Positions 57,425 to 64,000 of a stretch of 64,000 nucleotides of DNA are shown one piece after another. Both the position numbers and the translations under genes were made by a program. The notes under the pieces were generated by a model, which saw nothing but the letters and a program-made list of their open reading frames with translations, was not told where the DNA came from and ran no database searches. Position 1 is the first letter of the stretch, and every line of letters begins with the position of its first letter. This stretch comes from an uncultured Flavobacteriaceae bacterium (lineage in GTDB: Bacteria; Bacteroidota; Bacteroidia; Flavobacteriales; Flavobacteriaceae): contig CAKUPQ010000005.1 in NCBI GenBank assembly GCA_934675205.1, positions 36,924 to 100,923 of the forward strand, written 5' to 3'.

Positions 57425-57493
57425 TTTACGGTTTACGGTTTACAGCTTACAGTTCACAGTCGCAACTGTAAACCGACAACTGTGAACTGTAAA
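57425..57493. repeat. Inverted repeats between smpB and mazG
   Basis: TTTACGG occurs in tandem, followed by CTTACAGTTCACAGT facing ACTGTGAACTGTAAACT. It can form a hairpin of about 17 pairs with a loop of about 15 bases. Probably a bidirectional terminator; related words (TTCACTGTAAACTG) also follow gldC near 2150. Confidence 0.65.
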
Positions 57494-58267
57494 CTAAATA
57501 TTTTTAGCTTCATTCCAATAAATATCCATTTCGGCTAATGTCATTTCGGACAAGGGTTTCCCAATTTCGTTGGATTTTTCTTCGAGGTATTTGAATCTTT
57601 TGATGAATTTTTTATTGGTTTGTTCGAGTGCATCTTCGGGATTTACATTCAGAAAACGAGCATAATTTATCATCGAAAACAAAACATCTCCGAATTCCTG
57701 TTCTATTTTTTTTGGATTGTTGTTTCTGACTTCGGTTTGCAGTTCGCCTAATTCTTCCTGCACTTTTTCCCAAACCTGATGTGGCTCTTCCCAATCAAAA
57801 CCGACTGCTTTTACTTTTTCTTGGATTCTGTTGGCTTTTACCATTGCAGGAAGGCTACTCGGAACTCCCTCCAAAACGGATTTTCTACCCTCTTTGAGCT
57901 TTAGCTTTTCCCAATTTCGCTTTACATCTTCTTCGTTTTCGACCTTTACATCTCCGTAAATATGAGGATGTCTGTGGATTAGCTTTTCGCAAATTCCGTT
58001 AGCTACATCTGCTATATCAAAATCTGCTGTTTCCGAGCCGATTTTCGCATAAAAAACAATGTGCAACAATAAATCTCCCAACTCTTTTTTGATTTCGTCC
58101 ATATCATTTTCGATAATGGCATCTCCGAGTTCGTACGTTTCCTCAATAGTCAGATATCGAAGTGATTGCAAAGTTTGCTTTTTATCCCAAGGGCATTTTT
58201 CCCTCAAATCGTCCATAATGTCAAGTAATCGGGAAAAGGCTTGAAGTTTTTGTTCTTTATTGTTCAT
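57494..58267 (-). CDS. mazG: Nucleoside triphosphate pyrophosphohydrolase MazG
   Basis: 257 residues with two MazG domains: CPWDKKQTLQSLRYLTIEET, EELGDLLLHIVFYAKIGSE (metal-binding EExxE-like helices) and a second one with EQEFGDVLFSMINYARFL. It hydrolyses aberrant nucleotides to monophosphates and affects ppGpp-related stress. Start at 58267. Confidence 0.95.
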   Translation of the reverse strand: MNNKEQKLQAFSRLLDIMDDLREKCPWDKKQTLQSLRYLTIEETYELGDAIIENDMDEIKKELGDLLLHIVFYAKIGSETADFDIADVANGICEKLIHRHPHIYGDVKVENEEDVKRNWEKLKLKEGRKSVLEGVPSSLPAMVKANRIQEKVKAVGFDWEEPHQVWEKVQEELGELQTEVRNNNPKKIEQEFGDVLFSMINYARFLNVNPEDALEQTNKKFIKRFKYLEEKSNEIGKPLSEMTLAEMDIYWNEAKNI

Positions 58268-58270
58268 TAG

Positions 58271-58327
58271 TTGCGAATTTATACGAATGTTGCGAATTTA
58301 TACGAATGTTACGAATTTATGCGAATT
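58271..58327. repeat. Three 19-bp tandem repeats upstream of mazG
   Basis: TTGCGAATTTATACGAATG twice exactly (58271, 58290), then TTACGAATTTATGCGAATT (58309). A simple local amplification in the mazG upstream region. Confidence 0.8.
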
Positions 58328-58337
58328 GTAAAAATAC

Positions 58338-58371
58338 AAAAAAATCCCAAATCATAGACTTGGGATTTTTT
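58338..58371 (-). terminator. Terminator of the prolyl oligopeptidase gene
   Basis: Stem AAAATCCCAA / TTGGGATTTT (58341-58350 and 58360-58369) with T runs on both strands. Confidence 0.8.
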
Positions 58372-58392
58372 GGTTTTGATTATGAGATAAAA

Positions 58393-60516
58393 TTATTTCT
58401 TTAATTCTCTTATTCCCATATTATACAAAGTAAATGCCTGAATATCTGCATTTTCTTCGATAGTTTTAGAAAGTGGTTTTCCTGCTCCGTGTCCTGCATT
58501 TACGTCAATTCGGATAAGAACCGGATTTGTTCCTGCTTGTTTTTCTTGTAATTCGGCTGCGAATTTAAAGCTGTGTGCCGGGACAACTCTGTCATCGTGG
58601 TCTGCTGTTGTGATAAGCGTTGCAGGATATTCAACTCCCGATTTTACGTTATGAACAGGAGAATATTTCAACAAATATTCAAACATTTCTTGGCTTTGTT
58701 CCGAAGTTCCGTAATCATATCCCCAACCTGCTCCGGCTGTAAAAGTATGGTAACGCAACATATCCAAAACTCCTACTGCAGGAAGTGCAACCTGAAACAA
58801 ATCCGGACGTTGTGTCATACAAGCTCCAACCAAAAGACCTCCGTTTGAACCTCCTCTGATAGCTAAATAATCAGAAGAAGTATAACCCTCCTGAATCAGA
58901 TACTCTCCTGCTGCAATGAAATCGTCAAATACATTTTGCTTTTGCATTTGTGTTCCTGCAACATGCCATTTTTTACCGTATTCTCCTCCTCCTCTCAAAT
59001 TAGGAACAGCATAAACTCCCCCATTTTCCATCCAAACTGCATTAGCAATCGAAAAACTCGGAGTAAGACTTACGTTAAACCCTCCGTATCCGTAAAGAAT
59101 TGTAGGGTTTTTTCCGTCTAATTTTGTTCCTTTTTTGTATGAAATAATCATCGGAACTTTAGTTCCGTCTTTTGAGGTATAGAATACCTGTTTCGATTCG
59201 TAATCGTCCGAATTGAATTTCGCTTTTGATTTTTCATACACTTCCGATGTTCCGCTTTTTGGGTCAAAAGCATAAATCGTTCCTGCTGTGATGTAATTCG
59301 TAAAAGTATAATACAAAGTTTCGTCTTCTTTTTTCCCTCCGAAACCATTAACTGTTCCCACTCCCGGAAGTTCGATTTCACGAACTAATTTTCCCGAATA
59401 ATCGTATTGTTTCACTTGCGAAATCGCATCTTTCATATAATGAGCAAAAAAATATCCACTTCCTGTTGAAGGAGAAAGTACGTTTTCTGTTTCAGGGATA
59501 AAATCAACCCAAGGGGCAGACAAATTTTTAGCATCTGCTGTTACGATTTTGCTGTTCGGAGCATCTTTATCGGTTACGATAAACAATTTATCTCCGTCGT
59601 TTTCGATTACAGAATATTCATTATCAAAGTTATTGATAACATTTACGACTGCACTATTCGGATTAGATAAATCCTTGATATACAATTCGTTTCCATAAGT
59701 AGAATTGGCAGCTGTAATAACCAAATATTTATCATCTTCGGTAACTCCTCCTCCTACATAACGTCTTTTTTCGTTAAGTCCGAAAATAACTTTGTCTTCT
59801 GATTGTGAAGTTCCCAATTTATGATAATACAATTTGTGCTGGTCGGTCATTGCAGAAAGCTCACTCCCTTTTGGTTTGTCATAGCTCGAATAATAAAATC
59901 CGTCATTTCCTTGCCACGAAAGTCCACTGAATTTGATGTCAATCAAAGTATCTTCCTTGATTTCTTTTGAGGCAACGTCAATGATAATCACTTTTCTCCA
60001 ATCACTTCCTCCTTCCGAAATCGCATAAGCCAAGGTTTTGCTGTCTTTGGAAAAAGCCATTCCGGCTAATGAAGTCGTTCCGTCAGCCGAAAACGTATTC
60101 GGGTCTAAAAACACTTCTTCTTTTCCGTCCTTATCTTTTCTGTACAAAACAGACTGGTTTTGCAATCCGTTGTTTTTGTAGTAAAAAGTATAATTTCCCT
60201 CCACAAACGGAGCTCCGATTTTTTCGTAGTTCCACAAATCTTCTAATTTACTTTTAATCTGATTTCTGAACGGAATTTTGTCTAAATAACCAAAGGTTAC
60301 TTCGTTTTGAGCCTTAACCCAAGATGCTGTTTCATCAGACATATCGTCTTCTAACCAACGATAAGGGTCTTGAATTTCCGTACCGAAATACGTATCAACC
60401 GTATCCACTTTTTTGGTTTCAGGATACGTTACTTGTACTGCTTCTTCGGGTTTTTCTTCTTTCTTACACGAAACCAAAGTAGCCACAACGAACATAGGAA
60501 TAAAAATTTTTTTCAT
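58393..60516 (-). CDS. Prolyl oligopeptidase family lipoprotein (S9A)
   Basis: 707 residues. Lipoprotein signal [17 protein letters not shown] (lipid Cys17), an N-terminal helix and seven-bladed propeller (about 35-430), and an alpha/beta hydrolase with [11 protein letters not shown] (nucleophile Ser), DHDDRVVP (Asp) and NAGHGAGKP (His). It cleaves after proline in oligopeptides; as a lipoprotein it probably works at the cell envelope. Length is standard for S9A enzymes. Confidence 0.95.
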   Translation of the reverse strand: MKKIFIPMFVVATLVSCKKEEKPEEAVQVTYPETKKVDTVDTYFGTEIQDPYRWLEDDMSDETASWVKAQNEVTFGYLDKIPFRNQIKSKLEDLWNYEKIGAPFVEGNYTFYYKNNGLQNQSVLYRKDKDGKEEVFLDPNTFSADGTTSLAGMAFSKDSKTLAYAISEGGSDWRKVIIIDVASKEIKEDTLIDIKFSGLSWQGNDGFYYSSYDKPKGSELSAMTDQHKLYYHKLGTSQSEDKVIFGLNEKRRYVGGGVTEDDKYLVITAANSTYGNELYIKDLSNPNSAVVNVINNFDNEYSVIENDGDKLFIVTDKDAPNSKIVTADAKNLSAPWVDFIPETENVLSPSTGSGYFFAHYMKDAISQVKQYDYSGKLVREIELPGVGTVNGFGGKKEDETLYYTFTNYITAGTIYAFDPKSGTSEVYEKSKAKFNSDDYESKQVFYTSKDGTKVPMIISYKKGTKLDGKNPTILYGYGGFNVSLTPSFSIANAVWMENGGVYAVPNLRGGGEYGKKWHVAGTQMQKQNVFDDFIAAGEYLIQEGYTSSDYLAIRGGSNGGLLVGACMTQRPDLFQVALPAVGVLDMLRYHTFTAGAGWGYDYGTSEQSQEMFEYLLKYSPVHNVKSGVEYPATLITTADHDDRVVPAHSFKFAAELQEKQAGTNPVLIRIDVNAGHGAGKPLSKTIEENADIQAFTLYNMGIRELKK

Positions 60517-60538
60517 TTTAATTTGATTTAATAGCTAA

Positions 60539-60546
60539 CAAAGATA
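60539..60546 (-). promoter_or_regulatory. -7 box of the prolyl oligopeptidase gene
   Basis: TATCTTTG on the minus strand, 22 bases before the start. Confidence 0.65.
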
Positions 60547-60614
60547 CAAATAATTGTGAATTACGAAGCAGGAATTGGGATTTTGAATTTCTGAACTCTA
60601 AAAGTCAAAAAAAC

Positions 60615-61967
60615 TTAAAATCCTAAAATAAATTTAGCAATTGAGAAGTAAATCAGAATCCCGCAAATATCGTTACTTGTCGTGATAAAAGGTCCTGTGG
60701 CAAGTGCAGGGTCGATTCCGTAGCGATTAAGCATAATCGGAATAAAAGTCCCTAAAAGAGAGGCAATCATAATCACAGACATCAAAGCAACCGTAACCGT
60801 AATTCCTGTCATATAATCGACATTTAACAAAAAATGACTACCCAATAATAGGATTATTCCAAGTATAAGTCCGTTTAGCAAACTCAAAGAAACCTCTTTT
60901 CCTAATCGTTTCCAAATCGAACCGCTTAACGTTCCGTTTGCCAAACCTTGCACAATAATTGCTGAAGATTGGACTCCCACATTTCCTGCCATTGCAGCAA
61001 TCAAAGGTGTGAAGAAAAATAATTCTCCGTGATGAGCCAAAGCATCATCAAAAATTCCCATTACCTTAACCGTTACAAATCCTCCAAAAAGAGCCAAAAC
61101 CAACCAAGGTAAACGGGCTTTGGTCAAATCCAGAATACTGTCATCAGCCTCAACGTCTTGCGAAATACCGGCTGCCATCTGATAATCCCTGTCCGCCTCT
61201 TCTTTGATGACGTCAACAATGTCATCAATGGTAATTCTTCCGACTAATCTTCCGAGTTCATCAACTACGGGAATTGCCTCCAAATCATACTTTTGCATAA
61301 TTCGGGCAACCTCAACATCTTTGGTATCTACTTTTACGTAATCTACTTTGGGGATATAAATTTCGCTTATGTGTGATTTGGTAGAGCTTGTCAATAAATC
61401 TTTTAGGGAAAGTCTTCCTTTTAGGCGATTTTCGTCATCAACCACATAAATCGAATGGACTCTCGTTACGTGTTCTGCTTGTTTACGCATTTCGATAACA
61501 CAAGTAAGGACATTCCAGTTTTCATTAACTTTTACAAGCTCCTTCCCCATCAAACCTCCTGCTGTATCCTCGTCATAACGCAAAAGTTCGACAATATCTT
61601 TAGCGTGTTCAACGTCTTCAAGCTCCGAAATTACCTCCTCTTTAATATCTTCGGATAATTCTGCAATAATATCCGCAGCATCATCGGTATCCATTTCGTC
61701 AAGTTCCTCCGCAATTTCTTTGGGAGAAAGACTGTTCAAAATATCTTCCCTCAAATCCTCATCAATATCCAAAAGAACCTCAGAAGTCGTTTCGGAATCC
61801 AAAATTTTAAAGACATACGAAGCTTGCTCAAATTCTAATTCATCAAGAATTTCAGCAATATCAGCGTGGTGCATATCTTTGAGTAAAAGTTCTAATTCCT
61901 TATCACTTTTATTCTCAACATACAACTGAATCTGTTCAATAAGTTCTCTGCTGATTTTGAACTCCAT
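60615..61967 (-). CDS. mgtE: Magnesium transporter MgtE
   Basis: 450 residues from the ATG at 61967 (MEFKISRELIEQIQLYVENK); the frame upstream to 62045 includes the promoter. N-terminal superhelical domain (1-130, LLLKDMHHADIAEILDELEF), two CBS domains (about 135-255), connecting helix, five membrane helices (about 285-450) with the pore region AAMAGNVGVQSSAI and TTSNDICGILIYFSIA. A Mg2+ channel gated by cytosolic Mg2+. Confidence 0.96.
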   Translation of the reverse strand: MEFKISRELIEQIQLYVENKSDKELELLLKDMHHADIAEILDELEFEQASYVFKILDSETTSEVLLDIDEDLREDILNSLSPKEIAEELDEMDTDDAADIIAELSEDIKEEVISELEDVEHAKDIVELLRYDEDTAGGLMGKELVKVNENWNVLTCVIEMRKQAEHVTRVHSIYVVDDENRLKGRLSLKDLLTSSTKSHISEIYIPKVDYVKVDTKDVEVARIMQKYDLEAIPVVDELGRLVGRITIDDIVDVIKEEADRDYQMAAGISQDVEADDSILDLTKARLPWLVLALFGGFVTVKVMGIFDDALAHHGELFFFTPLIAAMAGNVGVQSSAIIVQGLANGTLSGSIWKRLGKEVSLSLLNGLILGIILLLGSHFLLNVDYMTGITVTVALMSVIMIASLLGTFIPIMLNRYGIDPALATGPFITTSNDICGILIYFSIAKFILGF

Positions 61968-61992
61968 GTCTTTAATTTTGGTTAAAGCCCTG

Positions 61993-62000
61993 CAAAGGTA
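61993..62000 (-). promoter_or_regulatory. mgtE promoter -7 box
   Basis: TACCTTTG followed by C on the minus strand, 25 bases before the ATG. Decides the start of mgtE. Confidence 0.65.
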
Positions 62001-62124
62001 AGATTTTTGTTTTAAAACGATAATTATACATTGCTGAATTTTCATCTGTTGATTTTAACTGAAAATTATGTGTAAATTACTTTTTTATATTAGATTTGTA
62101 AGTTGTTTTAAATTTTTAATCATT

Positions 62125-62490
62125 ATGAAACGTATACATTTAGCCGTCATTTCTCTTATGTGTGGGGTTTTTGCTTATTCTCAAGAAAAAAATTCAGGCA
62201 CTATACTCCGTGTAGAACCGAGTGGGATTGTTGTTTATAAGCCAGTTGATATGGAACAGACCTTGGGAATTAAGTCTGAAGCGGTTGTTCCTGTAACAGA
62301 AGAAAGAATAGTTCCTGTCAGAACTCTTGATGATCTTTCGGTAGAAGAACTTGAAGAAAGATTGTATTATATCGAGTTAAAGCTTGAAAAAGCAATCAAT
62401 GAAGATAATACTGATGATATAATCCGCTACAAAGAGGAAAAACAACAAACAGAAGCCAGAATACAGAACAATAAACAGAAAACAAAATGA
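62125..62490 (+). CDS. Small secreted protein (hypothetical)
   Basis: 121 residues from the ATG at 62125. Signal peptide MKRIHLAVISLMCGVFAYSQ, a short beta region (GTILRVEPSGIVVYKPVDME) and a helical, charged C-terminus (VEELEERLYYIELKLEKAIN). Family not recognised. ATGA overlap with the next gene (62487), so it may assist that secreted protein. A possible -7 box TAGATTTG lies at 62091. Confidence 0.75.
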   Translation: MKRIHLAVISLMCGVFAYSQEKNSGTILRVEPSGIVVYKPVDMEQTLGIKSEAVVPVTEERIVPVRTLDDLSVEELEERLYYIELKLEKAINEDNTDDIIRYKEEKQQTEARIQNNKQKTK

Positions 62491-64000
62491 AAAACTTCTT
62501 TTTAACCAGTCTTTTTCTTTTATTTGTAACACAAGCAAACGCACAGATATTAGCCACCGGAAATACCGGAATGGCAATGACCAGCTATACCAACGGAGCT
62601 CCTGATGATCCTATTTATATATGGTGTGGAGATAATTTGAGCAATAGTGCAGGAAATTTAACTGCATATGCTCCTTCTGCAGGCTCGTTTAATTTCAGCT
62701 GGTTTTATCACGACGAAGCAACTTCTTCTTGGGCAGCTTATAGTACCGACATAGGGTCTTTTTCTACTATATCAAATCTTCCGAGCGATGGTTATAGGGT
62801 GGTGATACGTGATGGAAGTAATAACGTAGTAGCTTGTCATACTGCTTGGGTATGGAATATAAACACAGAAATAACGGCTGATGCAAATCCTGATTGTGAT
62901 TCTGCAGACCTTAATGCAACCGTTTCAACAACCAGTTCTTTTACGTATTATAATCCTCCTCCTTCCGAAGCTATTATTACTGCAAATACTGTAATTACAG
63001 TTTGTTTTTCGGCAGTGCATACCTACGTTTCTGATTTGGCTTTTTATTTGGTTGCACCGGGAGGTTTTCCTACCATTTTGCTCTCTCCTAATCCCGGAGT
63101 AAATGGTCAGGGACCTGTATGCAACAGCAACAATGACGTAAACGGATTGTGTTTTTCGACAATTTCTAACAATAATTTTAATCCTTGTATTCCAGAAACA
63201 GGTTGTGGTACCACTACGAATTGTACTTCCAATTATAGTGGTCTTTACGGCTCGTATGGCCCAGCAACCACTTTTATAAACTGGACTCCTCTTTATGGTA
63301 TTAATGCAGCTCAAGGAGGTTGGGCTGTACAGATTTACGACTGTATTGGTGCAGATGTAGGGTATCTGTCAAATGCATCTATTTCTTTTTCAAATCTCTC
63401 AACAACTTGTGGAGGCTCAAGTACTATATCTTATAATTCGGGTCCGATAGTATCAAACATTAATGATATGTCGTGTAGCCCTATAACGGCTTCGATTTTC
63501 CAAGTACCTATGGTAACGCCTGGTCCTGGAATTACCGTTAATGCTACAGTTACCTCCTTTTGGACATCAACTCCTTCAACTGCAATTGCTGACCCTGCTT
63601 CTTTGGTAACAACAGCAAACAATTTGCCTAACGGAACTATTGATTTTACTTTTACCGCAAACGTAATATATGGCTCCGCAATTTGTACGCAATCTATAAC
63701 TGATAGTGTTGTTATTAACGTCAATGCTGTTCCTGATTTTGGTCAAATAGATGAGATTTGTGTAGGAGATCCATCTCCTTTACCAACCATATCAAATGAA
63801 GGAATTACCGGAACTTGGGCTCCTGCTTTTGACAATACGCAAACGGGAACTTATACTTTTACTCCCGACACAGGACAGTGCGCAGAAGAAGTTACGCTAA
63901 CAGTAGTTGTAAATCCAGAAACTATCCCTACCTTCAACCCATTAACAAATCCTGTTATTTGTCAGGGAGGGTTTATACCTGCGAGTTCATTCCCGCTTAC
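62487..64000 (+). CDS. Large secreted P-domain/Ig-repeat protein (3' end cut by window edge)
   Basis: The frame is open from 62487 to the edge (504 codons). Signal peptide MKNFFLTSLFLLFVTQANAQ. An Ig-like segment (25-125) is followed by a proprotein convertase-type P domain (about 165-310: YVSDLAFYLVAPGGFPTILL and GGWAVQIYDCIGADVGYLSN), then repeats with the pattern CVGDPSPLPTISNEGITGTW, typical of flavobacterial adhesins that end in a gliding-motility-associated C-terminal domain (type B T9SS signal). That end is outside the window. Coupled to the small secreted protein. Confidence 0.85.
   Translation, partial: MKNFFLTSLFLLFVTQANAQILATGNTGMAMTSYTNGAPDDPIYIWCGDNLSNSAGNLTAYAPSAGSFNFSWFYHDEATSSWAAYSTDIGSFSTISNLPSDGYRVVIRDGSNNVVACHTAWVWNINTEITADANPDCDSADLNATVSTTSSFTYYNPPPSEAIITANTVITVCFSAVHTYVSDLAFYLVAPGGFPTILLSPNPGVNGQGPVCNSNNDVNGLCFSTISNNNFNPCIPETGCGTTTNCTSNYSGLYGSYGPATTFINWTPLYGINAAQGGWAVQIYDCIGADVGYLSNASISFSNLSTTCGGSSTISYNSGPIVSNINDMSCSPITASIFQVPMVTPGPGITVNATVTSFWTSTPSTAIADPASLVTTANNLPNGTIDFTFTANVIYGSAICTQSITDSVVINVNAVPDFGQIDEICVGDPSPLPTISNEGITGTWAPAFDNTQTGTYTFTPDTGQCAEEVTLTVVVNPETIPTFNPLTNPVICQGGFIPASSFPL

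Noticed and set aside
5741-62490. Diversity-generating retroelement, restriction nuclease, toxin-antitoxin or CRISPR-Cas genes
   Set aside because: No reverse transcriptase, VR/TR repeats, restriction nuclease, recognisable toxin pair or Cas protein was found on either strand.

Overview
The window is about 64 kb of a low-GC chromosome from a gliding, type IX secreting member of the Bacteroidota, most likely family Flavobacteriaceae. The evidence is gldB and gldC beside nadE, long secreted proteins at both edges (one with PNGase F-like domains), a zinc-ligand-free DnaG variant, and promoters of the Bacteroidota type (a TAnnTTTG box near -7). No species can be named from the sequence alone.

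Layout. 1-8167: host genes (PNGase F-like secreted protein, gldC-gldB, nadE, msrA, a small membrane protein, pheT). 8333-10069: a short array of gene cassettes with integron-type attC-like sites, ending in a decayed cassette. 10267-10341: tRNA-Val(TAC). 10326-56067: a prophage of about 45.7 kb integrated at the 3' end of that tRNA and bounded by a 17-bp direct repeat. 56113-64000: host genes (metal-receptor protein, smpB, mazG, prolyl oligopeptidase, mgtE, a small secreted protein and a long secreted P-domain protein cut by the window edge).

The prophage is a tailed phage. Next to attL lies a tyrosine integrase (+). Nearly everything else is on the minus strand and is transcribed from the attR end. 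It starts with a divergent repressor/Cro switch with three TACAG-N4-CTGTA operators, followed by early and replication genes (HNH nuclease, four cassette genes including a Tad2-like anti-Thoeris protein, a ribbon-helix-helix-like protein, a protein with an SSB-like tail, a primase-helicase). A repeat-rich candidate origin comes next. After it are the S49 prohead protease, capsid, portal and connector genes, an inserted plus-strand RadC/methylase module, probable lysogeny genes (HIRAN protein, secreted DUF4468-like protein), tail fibre, holin, DUF5675 protein, a spanin-like pair, packaging genes with the large terminase, the tape measure and tail proteins. Five late units each begin with the same conserved element (AAAGTGTTACATA on the + strand) at a fixed distance from a -7-like box, which points to a phage-specific late activator.

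The most unusual content is the pair of integron-like cassette arrays that have no integron integrase in view. One lies inside the prophage and one just outside attL. In six of the seven cassettes or remnants seen, the 9-bp box at the cassette start is the reverse complement of the box that opens its own attC, as integron cassette biology predicts. Both arrays start after nearly the same 21-bp leader. The prophage cassettes carry phage-type genes, including the Tad2 homologue, and their genes point opposite to the attC sites, in line with phage transcription.
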